64,000 bases of DNA. Source: Alloalcanivorax dieselolei B5. Its GTDB lineage: Bacteria; Pseudomonadota; Gammaproteobacteria; Pseudomonadales; Alcanivoracaceae. Location of the stretch: NCBI RefSeq assembly GCF_000300005.1, contig NC_018691.1, positions 3,720,001 to 3,784,000 on the forward strand, given 5' to 3'. Shown piece after piece: positions 1-9,274 of this stretch (the first letter of the stretch is position 1; each line of letters begins with the position of its first letter). The notes beneath the pieces are model-generated. The model saw only the letters and a program-made list of their open reading frames with translations, was not told the origin of the DNA and made no database searches. The position numbers and the translations under genes were made by a program.

Positions 1-1647
1 GGAATAGCCGATCATCACTTCCTGGCCGCCCTTGACCCGCTCCCGATAAAACGGAATCGACAACAGCGCGGACATGGTCTCCCCGGCGTTGTCCAGATCG
101 TCCAGGGTCTCGAACAGCGGCACCACACGCATCGGCCGGGTCACCCCGGCGATCTTCTGCAGCAGCATCACCGCCAGCACATCCGAGGGGGCGTGCGCCA
201 TGGAGATGACATAGGCACCCAACCCTTCCGGTCCCTGTTCGGCGATCACCTTGCAGGTATCCAGCACCTCACGCACCTGCGGGTCGCACAGCTCGCTCTG
301 GTAGAAGAGGTCATCCACCAATGGGCGGCGATTCTCCAGCTCGGTCAGCAGAAAACGTTGCCGCTCGGCTTCATCCCATTCCAGATAGGAGCCCAGTTCC
401 AGGTAGCGGGTGATGGCATCGACAGTGTCGGCGTGCCGGCCGGACTCCTGGCGCACATCCAGACACAATAACGTGATGCCAAAGCAACTCAGGCGGCGCA
501 GGGTGTCCTTGAGCTGGCCGTTGGCGATGGACTCAAGACCGACGGCGCGCAGGGAACGGTCCAGCAAGCGTAATTCGTCACGCAACTGGGCACCGTTGAG
601 AAAGCCTTCGCCATCCGGCACCGGCCGTTCTTCCACCAGCGCTTCCATACGCCGCCGGGTCACCTTGAGGCGGTCACGCACATCACGCAGTACCACGCGG
701 TAGGGTTCGTGGCTGGGCCCGGTGCGAGCCAGCAGTTCGTCGCTGGCCCGATGCATGGACAAGTCCGCCAGCAAATTCTCCACATCACGCAAATACAGGT
801 CCGCCGCCATCCAGCGCGCCAGCAACAGCACCTCGCGGGTGACCGCGGCAGTGACGTTGGGATTGCCATCACGATCGCCGCCCATCCAGGAGGCCAGGCG
901 GACCGGCACCCAGTCCGCCGGCGGTGATGGCAGACCGGCCTGTTGCAGTTCCTCATCGAGCTGCCGCATGAAGTCCGGCACCGCCCGCCACAGGCTTTGT
1001 TCGATGGTGGCGAAACCCCATTTGGCTTCGTCCACCGGCGTCGGTCTCTCGCGACGAATCTCGTCGGTACTCCAGGCGGAGATAATCAGCTCGCGCAAAC
1101 GCTGTTCGAGTCGCTGCCGCTCTTCCCCTGTGAGATCCGGGCGATCCGATTCGGTGAGCAGGTCCGCCATCTGGTCGTACTTGCGAATCAACGTGCGCCG
1201 GGTCACCTCGGTGGGATGAGCGGTGAGCACCAGTTCCACGGAAAGGTCCGTCAGGGTGTCGCGCACGGTTTGCGCCGACACCTGCCTGGCGGACAGCCGC
1301 TCCAGCACATTGCGCAAACCCTGATCGCTGTCGGGGTCGCCGGGATAGCGCTGATGCTGACGGTGCAGACGTTCGCGATGATGCTGCTCGGCGATGTTGG
1401 CCAGGTTCAGGAACTGGCTGAACGCCCGTGCCACTTCCAGCAGGGCATCATCTTCCAGGGGATCGAGCAGGGCCCGCAGACGCGCCACCGACATTTCATC
1501 GTTGGAGCGGGTTTCCACCGCCGCCAGACGGATCCTCTCCACCGTTTCATACAGGTTCTCTCCCACCTGCTCACGCAACGTGTGGCCAAGCAGCTCCCCC
1601 AGCCAACGGACATCTTCGCGCAACGGCGCGTGCTGATCCTGTTCCAT
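1..1647 (-). CDS. ppc: phosphoenolpyruvate carboxylase, C-terminal part cut by window edge
   Basis: Cytosolic anaplerotic enzyme that carboxylates phosphoenolpyruvate with bicarbonate to oxaloacetate, feeding the TCA cycle. The visible part is residues 1-549 of a family usually about 880 long. The first active-site signature LTAHPTEVTRRT is at about residues 141-152 (catalytic His near 144). The second signature begins at the edge, where VMIGYS are the last six visible residues. The ATG at 1645-1647 sits just before a family-typical N-terminus. The gene is transcribed away from the divergent gene at 1851. The first 549 codons look intact, with no frameshift. Identity is near certain; only the missing C-terminal third is unseen. 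Confidence 0.97.
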   Translation of the reverse strand, partial: MEQDQHAPLREDVRWLGELLGHTLREQVGENLYETVERIRLAAVETRSNDEMSVARLRALLDPLEDDALLEVARAFSQFLNLANIAEQHHRERLHRQHQRYPGDPDSDQGLRNVLERLSARQVSAQTVRDTLTDLSVELVLTAHPTEVTRRTLIRKYDQMADLLTESDRPDLTGEERQRLEQRLRELIISAWSTDEIRRERPTPVDEAKWGFATIEQSLWRAVPDFMRQLDEELQQAGLPSPPADWVPVRLASWMGGDRDGNPNVTAAVTREVLLLARWMAADLYLRDVENLLADLSMHRASDELLARTGPSHEPYRVVLRDVRDRLKVTRRRMEALVEERPVPDGEGFLNGAQLRDELRLLDRSLRAVGLESIANGQLKDTLRRLSCFGITLLCLDVRQESGRHADTVDAITRYLELGSYLEWDEAERQRFLLTELENRRPLVDDLFYQSELCDPQVREVLDTCKVIAEQGPEGLGAYVISMAHAPSDVLAVMLLQKIAGVTRPMRVVPLFETLDDLDNAGETMSALLSIPFYRERVKGGQEVMIGYS

Positions 1648-1713
1648 CAATACGTCTCTCCGTTAATAGAGATCCTTCATGCTACCGGGAACGGGGGGAC
1701 AGGCAATAGCACT

Positions 1714-1743
1714 ATGGTCCGTGGCAACAATGGTCCGTGGCAA
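1714..1743. repeat. 14-bp direct repeat, two copies 16 bp apart
   Basis: ATGGTCCGTGGCAA occurs at 1714-1727 and again at 1730-1743, in the 203-bp gap between the divergent ppc and the membrane-protein gene at 1851. It could be a local duplication or a pair of regulator half-sites. Nothing else in this gap is recognisable. Confidence 0.6.
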
Positions 1744-1850
1744 GAAAGGCCGCGCAAAATACCTTTTTACAACATTACGCCCATTGCAAGTCTTTATTCC
1801 CCGGGCCAGCTACCGCAACATAGGCGCATCTGGTTATCCACGGAACCTCA

Positions 1851-2801
1851 ATGAACTCGACCAACCGCGTGTCCTCCGAACAGGGCGCCATCATTCTGCA
1901 GTATCTGGCCCGGGCCCTGTTCGCCGTGCTGGCGGTGATTTACTTCCATCACACCCCGCAGTTCTTCGTCACGGTGCCGGAAAGCACCCCCTGGCTGATC
2001 GCCGGCGCCTATCTGGGGCTGCAGTTGCTGCTGCTGGTCAGCCGTGCCGATTACGCGGTCATTCTCGCCTCGACCCTGGACATGGTGGTGCTCGGCGTGG
2101 TGATGCTGCTGGATGGCGGCGAGCCGCCGCCCACCATGGCGCTGTTATTCCTGGCGGTGCTCAGCAACGGCCTGCTGTACGGTCTCAAGCGTTTCCTGGT
2201 GATGCTGCTGGCCGCCGAAGTGGTCTTGGCCATCGTGTTGCCGATCCGCATGGCGTATTTGCCGGAAGGCGCCACGCAACCGGCTTCCGCCAGCCTGTTC
2301 CTGCTCGCCGCGCTGACCGTGTGCATGATCTATTTCGGGCTGATGATATGGCGCAATCAGGTGCTGGGCCGGTCCGCCCTGGAAGCGGCCTGGAACGATC
2401 CACAAACTGGTTTCATCAGCCGCGCCGCGCTGGTCAGCACCGCCGGTTGGATGATTCCCCTGCACGATCGCCTGTCCTCGCCACTGACCGTGGTGTTGCT
2501 GCAACACGATGACCTTAATGGTTTGGCGGACGTCATCATCCAAAGGCTGCGTCGCAGCGACGTGGTGGCCCGCAACGATGAACATCAACTGGCTTTGCTG
2601 TTGCCCTGTACCGGCGGCGCGGAAGCCAGCCAGGTGATCGAGCACCTGCGCCAGCGGGTGCCGGATCTGCGCGCCGCCGTGCTGACCCTGAACAGTTCCA
2701 ACCTGGCCCTGGAACAGGTACTGCATCATTTGCAGCAGGCCCTGCCCCGCAGCCGGGATGATGACACCCACTGGCTGGTCTACGCGCCGCCGCTGGATTA
2801 A
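1851..2801 (+). CDS. membrane protein with degenerate GGDEF-like domain
   Basis: A 316-residue protein with about six hydrophobic segments between residues 15 and 165, then a cytoplasmic domain of about 135 residues. That domain opens with DPQTGFISRAAL, which resembles the DxLTGLxNR entry of GGDEF domains. It continues with LRRSDVVARNDEHQLALLLP, which aligns with the D-x-x-AR-GGDEF-x-x-x-LLP strand-turn. The GGDEF signature is replaced by NDEHQ, and the NDxxGHxxGD substrate-binding helix is shortened to a few residues. Diguanylate cyclase activity is therefore unlikely; a sensory or scaffolding role is inferred. The ATG start is supported by the hydrophobic N-terminus. A 67-bp gap separates it from the downstream protease. 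Confidence 0.72.
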   Translation: MNSTNRVSSEQGAIILQYLARALFAVLAVIYFHHTPQFFVTVPESTPWLIAGAYLGLQLLLLVSRADYAVILASTLDMVVLGVVMLLDGGEPPPTMALLFLAVLSNGLLYGLKRFLVMLLAAEVVLAIVLPIRMAYLPEGATQPASASLFLLAALTVCMIYFGLMIWRNQVLGRSALEAAWNDPQTGFISRAALVSTAGWMIPLHDRLSSPLTVVLLQHDDLNGLADVIIQRLRRSDVVARNDEHQLALLLPCTGGAEASQVIEHLRQRVPDLRAAVLTLNSSNLALEQVLHHLQQALPRSRDDDTHWLVYAPPLD

Positions 2802-2868
2802 GAAGAAAACACAGGAAACCCGGGAAGGGAGACCCGGCCAACCCCATGCCGACAACAGGGGAAACGTT

Positions 2869-4575
2869 ATGGTCTACCGCCTTACCCTTCTTGCGCTTGC
2901 CTTATCCGGCCCCGCCCTGGCGGATGATTTCCAGACCTATATCGTCGGCGGCGAGGACGCCACCGGTGATTGGCCCTGGGCGACACGGGTCGCCCTCGAT
3001 CTGGGAAACGGTTTCGAGAACTCATGCTCCGGTTCCCTGCTTAACCGGGAATGGGTACTGACCGCCGCTCATTGCTTTTTTAACGACGACGGCGAGGCAA
3101 TGGACGTGTCCACCATCACCGTTCACATCGGCAGTGGCCCGAAGGGGACCAATCCAACCCGGGAGGCGGATGAGTATCGTCTGCATTCCGGCTACGACAA
3201 CGAAGCCAATCCCATTGGCAACGATATCGCCTTGGTCCACTTGAGCAGGGCCATCGAAGTGTCTTCCTTGCCCAGTCTGGTGGACGAAGCCCATTTCGAA
3301 GAATTGCTTGCCCGCGACGCCATGGGCCACGACGAGGCCGTCACCGCCATCGGCTGGGGCGTCACCGATCCGGATAATCCAACGGTCTCCAACACCCTAC
3401 AGCAGGTGGCTCTGGATTATGTGCCGTTTTCCACCTGCAATCAGAGCTGGAATGGTTTTCTCACGCCGGTCGAGAACAGCGTCCTCTGCGCCACCGAATT
3501 GAACCCGGAAGATGACGAGACCGAGAATACCTGCCAGGGCGACTCCGGCGGTCCGCTGATTCTGGGCGACGATCCGGCGCCTTATATCGTCGGGCTGACC
3601 AGCTTTGGCTCCACCGATAATTGCCAGGCCGGCCGCCCCACCGTGTTCAACCGGGTGCTGAACATGGTGGACTTCGTGGAAGCCAACAGCCCCCTGGTGG
3701 ACGTCAGCGTCAGCAGCGATCCGCAACGCTACTACGGTTCTCTGGGAGGACAGATCACGGTCCCCGCCACGGTCACCAACGGCAGCCTGCGAAACAGCGC
3801 CCGCAACGTGATGATCCAGGCCGCCACCAACACCACCGGCATCGACGCTTCTTTGCAGTGGAGCGACTGTGACAACAACGGCGGCCCGTTGGCGGGCAAT
3901 GACCAGTGCACCCTGACGTTCCCCCTGACCGCCGGCAACGACAGCAACGGGCAGGTGGCAGTCAGCCACAACGGCGTCACCGAAACCGACGCCATCCTGA
4001 CCCTGGCGGTGAGCAGCGACGAAGATGAATACCGGATCAAGAACAATCAGGCCCCGGTCACGGTGGTCTTCTCCAACCGGCCGGACCTCACCGTGAGCGC
4101 CGAGCAGACATCCGCTGATCTGGACAGCAATGGCCAGGGCATCGCCACCATCGCGGTGCGGGTCAGCAATCTCTCCACCGTGAACGCCGCCAGCGATGCC
4201 AGCGTGGAGCTGACCCTGCCCGCCGGCACCACCGCCAGCGGTGACGATACTGTCCAGTGCGATACGTTGTGTTGGATAGGGCCCATGGCCCGCGGTGCCA
4301 GTGTCGATTTCACCTTGACGCTGACCAGCGGAACGCCGGAGAGCGGCACGCTGACCCTGGCCGCCGCCGACCAGAATGGCGAAGACTTTCCCCAGGATAA
4401 TAACCAGCACGAACTGACCGTGGCCTACTCCGGCGTCAAGGCGGCCAGCGACAGTGGCGATGGCGACAGCGGCGGCTCGGGCGGTGGCGGCTCGTTCGGC
4501 GTCGGCTGGTTGCTTGCTCTGGCGGGGCTGGCGCTGCGTGCTCAGACGCCGCGCCGGAACAACCGCTCCAGGTAA
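2869..4575 (+). CDS. secreted trypsin-like serine protease with GlyGly-CTERM tail
   Basis: A 568-residue secreted S1-family protease. An N-terminal signal peptide ends near ALADD and the trypsin-like mature start IVGG is at 25-28. The triad is His68 (TAAHC), Asp119 (NDIAL) and Ser226 (CQGDSGGP). Residues 275-525 form Ig/DUF11-like repeats. The tail is GGSGGGGS, one membrane helix and an Arg-rich end, the GlyGly-CTERM signal known from Vibrio Ves proteases. In that family the rhombosortase cuts the tail after type II secretion. I chose the ATG at 2869 because the signal peptide follows it directly; an upstream in-frame ATG would add 37 charged residues. The last 34 bp overlap the convergent monooxygenase gene. 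Confidence 0.9.
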   Translation: MVYRLTLLALALSGPALADDFQTYIVGGEDATGDWPWATRVALDLGNGFENSCSGSLLNREWVLTAAHCFFNDDGEAMDVSTITVHIGSGPKGTNPTREADEYRLHSGYDNEANPIGNDIALVHLSRAIEVSSLPSLVDEAHFEELLARDAMGHDEAVTAIGWGVTDPDNPTVSNTLQQVALDYVPFSTCNQSWNGFLTPVENSVLCATELNPEDDETENTCQGDSGGPLILGDDPAPYIVGLTSFGSTDNCQAGRPTVFNRVLNMVDFVEANSPLVDVSVSSDPQRYYGSLGGQITVPATVTNGSLRNSARNVMIQAATNTTGIDASLQWSDCDNNGGPLAGNDQCTLTFPLTAGNDSNGQVAVSHNGVTETDAILTLAVSSDEDEYRIKNNQAPVTVVFSNRPDLTVSAEQTSADLDSNGQGIATIAVRVSNLSTVNAASDASVELTLPAGTTASGDDTVQCDTLCWIGPMARGASVDFTLTLTSGTPESGTLTLAAADQNGEDFPQDNNQHELTVAYSGVKAASDSGDGDSGGSGGGGSFGVGWLLALAGLALRAQTPRRNNRSR

Positions 4576-6200
4576 GCCAGCAGGAAGTCCGCGTCGGACA
4601 ACGGCGCCCGGTAAGCCAGGTGGCCATCCGGGCGCATCAGCCATAAACGGCTGCCATTACCGAAGTGCTCGGCGAAATCACCGTCCTTGTCATGCCACAG
4701 GTGGGCCCGCCCCGGCGCCATGTCCGGCGCGGCCCCTTCCGGCGGCTCATTGAGGATCAGGGTAATGCGCAGCTCATTGAGGTATTCGTCCGGCACCCTG
4801 GAAAGCAGCGCATGCAGGATAACCCGGGTGGGATGGTCCGGGGCTTCGCCCGGTTGCAGCAGCAGGTGATGCACCGGCTGGCGCAGCAGGCCGTGCAAAT
4901 GCCGGGGCCCGCCATCGTGCAGCGACACCAGGGACACATCCGGCACCCGGTCGCCGGGCAGCGGCCCCTGATGCCGCCACCCCAGATCCGCGTCCGGACC
5001 GGCGTCCACCAGCGGCGAGGCGCGATAGTGGATGTCCAGTTGGCTGGCCCGACGCATTACTTTGTTTTCCGCCGGCCCGCGCTGGCCGGTCAGCTTCAAC
5101 AATGAATCCCGGGCACCACGCAGAAATGGCCGCCGTAACGTCGAGGTCCGGGACAGTAAATTCACTTCACGCAGCATCTCCACCGCCACCGGCCGGCGCT
5201 CCTGCTGGTAGCTGTCCAACAAGGCGCCACCACCGTAACCACGCAGGAACAGCACCAGTTTCCAGGCCAGATTCACGGCGTCGGCGATCCCGGTGTTCAT
5301 ACCCTGGGCGCCCATCGGACTCTGGATATGGCAGGCGTCGCCGGCGAGGAAAATACGATTGCGCCGATAATGGCTGACCAGCCGGCGGTGCACCGAAAAG
5401 CGCGTCAACCAGATCGGCTCCGGCAGTTCCGGCACCGGATCCAGCACTTGGACAAGGCGTTCGCTCAACAGCGCCAGATCCCGTTCCGGGTCCGCCGGCC
5501 CCGGTTCCGCGTCTTCTTCCAGCACGGTGATCAAACGCCAGCCGGACGGTAGCGGAATCGCCATCAGGGCACCGCCGGGGAGCAGGAAGCCGTGGCTCTG
5601 ATCCTCCGGCAGATCCAGTTCCATATCCAGGTCCGCCAGCAGAAAGGTCTCTTCGTAATCCATGCCTTCGAAGGGCAGGCCGAGCAATTCCCGCACCCGG
5701 GAATGGGCGCCGTCCGCGCCCACCAGGATCTCTGCTTCCACTTCGGTGACTTGCTCGCCAACACGGACCCGGGCCCGCACCCCGGCGCCATCCTGTGAGC
5801 AGTCGAGCAGTTCGGCGTCGCGCCACAGTTCCCCGCCAAGGCTACGGAAACGTTCCTCCAGCACCGCTTCCACCTGTGACTGCGGGCAGCTGAGCAGGGC
5901 CGGCTCCGGCGTGTCCAGGGCGGTGAAATCCAGATGCAGCAGGGGCCCTTTCTCGCCATGGAGATTCACTGCCCGAATCGGACGGCTGCGTTCACGCAGG
6001 GTTTGCAGTACCCCCATGGCGTCGAGGAATTCCAGGGTGCGGGCGTGCAGCCCCAGCGCCCTGGACCAGGGCCGGCGTTGCGGCAGGCGGTCGATGATGC
6101 GGCAGGGAATGCCGCCGCGCAGCAAATTGACGCCCAGGGTCAGGCCGGTGGGGCCGGCGCCGACGATCAGTACTTTGGCTTGACGTGATCCCGTGATCAT
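4542..6200 (-). CDS. FAD-dependent aromatic-ring monooxygenase (PheA/TfdB type)
   Basis: A 552-residue class A flavoprotein monooxygenase. It has GAGPTG at 14-19 for the FAD ADP moiety, GADGAHSRVR at 161-170 (the DG motif) and GDACHIQSPMGAQG at 287-300 for the FAD ribityl chain. The C-terminal 150 residues match the thioredoxin-like dimerisation domain of phenol-hydroxylase-type enzymes. It probably hydroxylates a phenolic or polyketide-like substrate with NAD(P)H and O2; the substrate cannot be read from sequence. The ATG at 6200 begins nine residues before the Rossmann strand. It is divergent from dinB and convergent with the protease, with no pathway partner adjacent, so it looks like an orphan oxygenase. 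Confidence 0.88.
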   Translation of the reverse strand: MITGSRQAKVLIVGAGPTGLTLGVNLLRGGIPCRIIDRLPQRRPWSRALGLHARTLEFLDAMGVLQTLRERSRPIRAVNLHGEKGPLLHLDFTALDTPEPALLSCPQSQVEAVLEERFRSLGGELWRDAELLDCSQDGAGVRARVRVGEQVTEVEAEILVGADGAHSRVRELLGLPFEGMDYEETFLLADLDMELDLPEDQSHGFLLPGGALMAIPLPSGWRLITVLEEDAEPGPADPERDLALLSERLVQVLDPVPELPEPIWLTRFSVHRRLVSHYRRNRIFLAGDACHIQSPMGAQGMNTGIADAVNLAWKLVLFLRGYGGGALLDSYQQERRPVAVEMLREVNLLSRTSTLRRPFLRGARDSLLKLTGQRGPAENKVMRRASQLDIHYRASPLVDAGPDADLGWRHQGPLPGDRVPDVSLVSLHDGGPRHLHGLLRQPVHHLLLQPGEAPDHPTRVILHALLSRVPDEYLNELRITLILNEPPEGAAPDMAPGRAHLWHDKDGDFAEHFGNGSRLWLMRPDGHLAYRAPLSDADFLLAYLERLFRRGV

Positions 6201-6384
6201 GAATGCGATGCTACAATCGGTGTATGAAAAGCCGTCATGCGCGGCCGGCTCCCCGGAACAGATGCGACGGCGGCCCCGCCGTCGAGGATGCCCGTGCAAC
6301 CCGCCACCGGCACCGCGACGAAATGTATCACATCCAGGGCCGCCCGCGCGTCGCGGTCCGCCCATTCCTGCCCCCGGAAGCGTC

Positions 6385-7473
6385 ATGAGCCGCAAAATCA
6401 TCCACGTTGATTGCGACTGCTTCTACGCCGCGGTGGAAGTCCGCGACGAGCCGCGCCTGCGCGGCCGGCCAGTGGCGGTGGGCGGCGATCCCCAGCGCCG
6501 GGGTGTTATCGCCACATGCAATTATCCGGCCCGGGACTTCGGCGTGCGCTCGGCGATGTCCTCCGCCCAGGCCCTGCGTTTGTGTCCGGAGCTGGTCATA
6601 CTGCGCCCGGACTTTGACAAATACCGCCGGGTCTCCGCGCAGATTCAGGACATTTTTCGAACCTTTACTCCGATTATCGAGCCGCTGTCCCTGGACGAGG
6701 CCTTCCTGGACGTGAGCGAGAGCCCGTTGCACAGCAACAGTGCCACGCGTATCGCCGAGGCCATCCGCCAGCGGGTACGCGACAACGTCGGCATCACCGT
6801 GTCCGCCGGCGTGGCGCCGAACAAGTTTCTCGCCAAGGTGGCCAGCGATTGGCGCAAACCGGACGGCCTGTTCGTGATCGCGCCGGATCAGGTCTCGGCG
6901 TTCGTGGCGGCGTTGCCGGTCACCCGCATCTTCGGCGTCGGCCGGGTCACCGCGGAGAAAATGGCGCTGCAGGGCATCCGCACCTGCGCCGATCTGCAGC
7001 CTCTGAGCCGGCTGGAACTGGCTCAGCAGTTTGGCAGCTTTGGCGAGCGCCTGTATCACCTGTGCCGGGGCGAGGACGACCGGCCGGTGCAGACCAGCCG
7101 GCGGCGCAAATCGGTCAGCGTGGAGGAGACCTACCACCAGGACCTGACCCATTTCAGCGACTGGCTGCGGGAACTGGCGGCACTGATGCCCCGTCTGGAG
7201 CAGCGCCTGGACCGTCTCGACAGCCACTATCTGGTGCAGGGCCTGACGGTGAAAGTGCGTTACAACGACTTCCGCATCGTCAGCGCCGACCACACCGAAA
7301 CCGCCCTGGACAAAGCCGTGTTCGAGCACTTGCTGCGGCAACTGTGGGAGCGGCATTCGGCCCCGGTGCGCCTGCTCGGCATCGGCGCCCGCCTGCGTGA
7401 TCTGAAGTCTCCGCAACAACCGGACCTGTTCCCGGAGGAGAGGGAACGGGCGTTGCGGGAGAAGCGGCAGTGA
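6385..7473 (+). CDS. dinB: DNA polymerase IV (Y-family translesion polymerase)
   Basis: A 362-residue Y-family polymerase for translesion synthesis. The N-terminus MSRKIIHVDCDCFYAAVE carries the first catalytic Asp, and SLDEAFLDVS near residue 104 carries the second acidic pair. The helix-hairpin-helix thumb region (GVGRVTAEKM) and little-finger domain follow in normal order. Length matches E. coli Pol IV (351 aa). The ATG at 6385 was chosen because the longer reading frame would add 64 Arg/Pro-rich residues of non-coding character. The 184-bp gap to the divergent gene shows no clear LexA box (CTG-N10-CAG), so SOS control is not demonstrated. Confidence 0.95.
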   Translation: MSRKIIHVDCDCFYAAVEVRDEPRLRGRPVAVGGDPQRRGVIATCNYPARDFGVRSAMSSAQALRLCPELVILRPDFDKYRRVSAQIQDIFRTFTPIIEPLSLDEAFLDVSESPLHSNSATRIAEAIRQRVRDNVGITVSAGVAPNKFLAKVASDWRKPDGLFVIAPDQVSAFVAALPVTRIFGVGRVTAEKMALQGIRTCADLQPLSRLELAQQFGSFGERLYHLCRGEDDRPVQTSRRRKSVSVEETYHQDLTHFSDWLRELAALMPRLEQRLDRLDSHYLVQGLTVKVRYNDFRIVSADHTETALDKAVFEHLLRQLWERHSAPVRLLGIGARLRDLKSPQQPDLFPEERERALREKRQ

Positions 7474-7504
7474 AACGCTACGACACCCAAGAGTAACAAC
7501 GCCG

Positions 7505-7575
7505 CTGTAGGAGCTTGCCCTGCAAGCGAATTCTTTAAGCAAGGCTCAATTCGCTTGCAGGGCAAGCTCCTACAG
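7505..7575. repeat. REP-like palindrome, copy 1
   Basis: A perfect 28-bp inverted repeat (7505-7532 and 7548-7575) with a 15-bp loop. Its arms read CTGTAGGAGCTTGCCCTGCA and on to GAATT. The arm is shared with copies at 41209-41279 and 54279-54348. The GTAGGAGC/GTGGGAGC core resembles Pseudomonas REP elements. It follows dinB by about 30 bp and may also act as a 3' end stabiliser. The rest of the 7474-7664 gap shows only the leader of ppnN. Confidence 0.88.
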
Positions 7576-7664
7576 TGGACTTGTAGCTGGTCAGGAACCT
7601 TGATTCCCCCATCACCAGCCCTCAGATTAGGGGTCTGAACCCCTGGAGCAAGGAACCGCCCTGA

Positions 7665-9062
7665 ATGACCGTCATTAACGCGGCCACCGCCACGCGGCCG
7701 GCCACAGTGTCCACTATCGTCGCCCCGGAAGGCAGCCTGGAAGTACTCAGCCAGCAGGAGGTGGAACGTCTGCGTGATACCTCGTCACGGGGGCTGCATG
7801 ATCTGCTGCGCCGCTGCGCGCTGGCGGTGCTCAACGCCGGCACTCCCACCGACGACAGCCGCCAGGTGCTGGAAACCTACGCGGATTTCGATATCCAGGT
7901 GATGCAGGAAGACCGCGGCCTGATGCTCAAGCTGGACAACGCACCGGCCGGTGCTTTCGTCGATGGCCGCATGATCCGTGGTATCCGCGAGCATCTCTCG
8001 GCGGTACTGCGCGACATTGTCTACGTGGCCAACGAGATTCACACCGGCGGCCGTTTCGATCTGAACAGCACCGACGGCATCAGCAACGCGGTATTTCATA
8101 TCCTGCGCAATGCCGGCGTGCTGCACGCCGGCGAGACCCCCAATCTGGTGGTGTGCTGGGGCGGCCATTCGATCTCCCGGGAAGAGTACGACTACAGCAA
8201 GAGCGTGGGCTATCAATTGGGGCTGCGCCATCTGGACATCTGCACCGGTTGCGGCCCTGGCGCCATGAAAGGCCCGATGAAGGGTGCCCATGTGGCCCAC
8301 GCCAAACAGCGCCGTCGTAATGGCCGCTATCTGGGGATTTCCGAGCCCGGCATTATCGCCGCCGAAGCCCCCAACCCCATCGTCAATGAACTGGTGATCA
8401 TGCCGGACATCGAGAAGCGTCTGGAGGCGTTCGTGCGGGTCGCCCACGCCATCATCGTTTTTCCCGGCGGTGTCGGCACCACCGAGGAGATTCTTTATCT
8501 GCTCGGCGTCCTGCTGCATCCGGCCAACCAGCATCTTCCGGTTCCCGTGGTCTTCACCGGGCCGGCGGACAGCGCCGAGTACTTCCACAAGGTGGATCAG
8601 TTCATCCGCTACGCCCTGGGCGAACAAGCGGCCGGCCGCTATCGCATCATCATCGACGACCCGGAAGCGGTGGCGCTGGCGGTGCGCGAGGGCGTGCGGG
8701 AACTGACCCAGTTTCGCCGCGAAAACGACGATGCCTTTTACTTCAATTGGCGACTCACCGTGCCGCTGGAATTCCAGCAACCGTTCGAGCCCAGCCACGA
8801 AGCCATGGCGGAGTTGCGTTTGAGCACCTCTCTGCCGGTGCACGAGCTGGCCGCCAACCTGCGCCGGGCGTTCTCCGGCATCGTGGCGGGGAATGTGAAG
8901 GAGGCGGGCATTCGTGCCATCGAGGAACGCGGCCCCTATGAGCTGCACGCGGAGGCGGGCCTGATGACCCATCTGGATACTTTGCTGAAGGCGTTCGTCG
9001 AGCAACAGCGCATGAAACTGCCCGGCAGCTATTATCAACCCTGCTACCGGCTGGGTTCATGA
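7665..9062 (+). CDS. ppnN: pyrimidine/purine nucleotide 5'-monophosphate nucleosidase
   Basis: A 465-residue homologue of E. coli PpnN (YgdH, 454 aa), which hydrolyses the N-glycosidic bond of nucleoside monophosphates to base and ribose 5-phosphate and is tuned by (p)ppGpp. The LOG-fold motif PGGVGTTEE is at 267-275, with CTGCGPGAMKGPMKG at 193-207 before it. The family-typical N-terminal domain (LSQQEVERL, LAVLNAG) and the C-terminal FSGIVAGNVKE and MKLPGS segments are all present. The ATG at 7665 follows an AAGGA ribosome site. The stop overlaps the start of the next small gene (ATGA), implying coupled translation. Confidence 0.96.
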   Translation: MTVINAATATRPATVSTIVAPEGSLEVLSQQEVERLRDTSSRGLHDLLRRCALAVLNAGTPTDDSRQVLETYADFDIQVMQEDRGLMLKLDNAPAGAFVDGRMIRGIREHLSAVLRDIVYVANEIHTGGRFDLNSTDGISNAVFHILRNAGVLHAGETPNLVVCWGGHSISREEYDYSKSVGYQLGLRHLDICTGCGPGAMKGPMKGAHVAHAKQRRRNGRYLGISEPGIIAAEAPNPIVNELVIMPDIEKRLEAFVRVAHAIIVFPGGVGTTEEILYLLGVLLHPANQHLPVPVVFTGPADSAEYFHKVDQFIRYALGEQAAGRYRIIIDDPEAVALAVREGVRELTQFRRENDDAFYFNWRLTVPLEFQQPFEPSHEAMAELRLSTSLPVHELAANLRRAFSGIVAGNVKEAGIRAIEERGPYELHAEAGLMTHLDTLLKAFVEQQRMKLPGSYYQPCYRLGS

Positions 9063-9274
9063 AACCGAGCACCCTCGCCGCGCTGCTGAGCTTTGTCATC
9101 CCGGGCGCCGGCCAGCTCTACAACGGCCATATCTGGCGAGCACTGTTCTGGCTGATAGTGACACCGGGACTATGGATCGGCAGCGGCGGCCTGTTCGGCT
9201 GGGTATGCCATCTGATCGCCGCCTGGACCGCCTGGCACAAGGCGCAGGAACACGCTGACACGCTGACACGCTGA
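9059..9274 (+). CDS. small two-helix membrane protein coupled to ppnN
   Basis: A 71-residue protein with two hydrophobic segments (about 5-18 and 27-55) and a PGAGQLYNG turn, as in small TM2-like proteins whose N-terminus reads LLSFVIPGAGQLYNG. Its ATG overlaps the ppnN stop codon. The last seven residues (HADTLTR) and the stop codon are encoded by the CACGCTGA tandem repeat, so this C-terminus was probably acquired when the repeat expanded. Function unknown; the position suggests co-expression with ppnN only. Confidence 0.7.
   Translation: MKPSTLAALLSFVIPGAGQLYNGHIWRALFWLIVTPGLWIGSGGLFGWVCHLIAAWTAWHKAQEHADTLTR

Noticed and set aside
3397-4644. Long minus-strand open frame opposite the serine protease
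   Set aside because: Low-complexity Ala/Gly/His-rich translation typical of antisense to a GC-rich gene; the plus-strand protein has a full catalytic triad and signal peptide.
6200-6385. Possible LexA box before dinB
   Set aside because: I looked for CTG-N10-CAG with an AT-rich centre and saw no acceptable match; TACAATCGGTGTA is only a partial resemblance.
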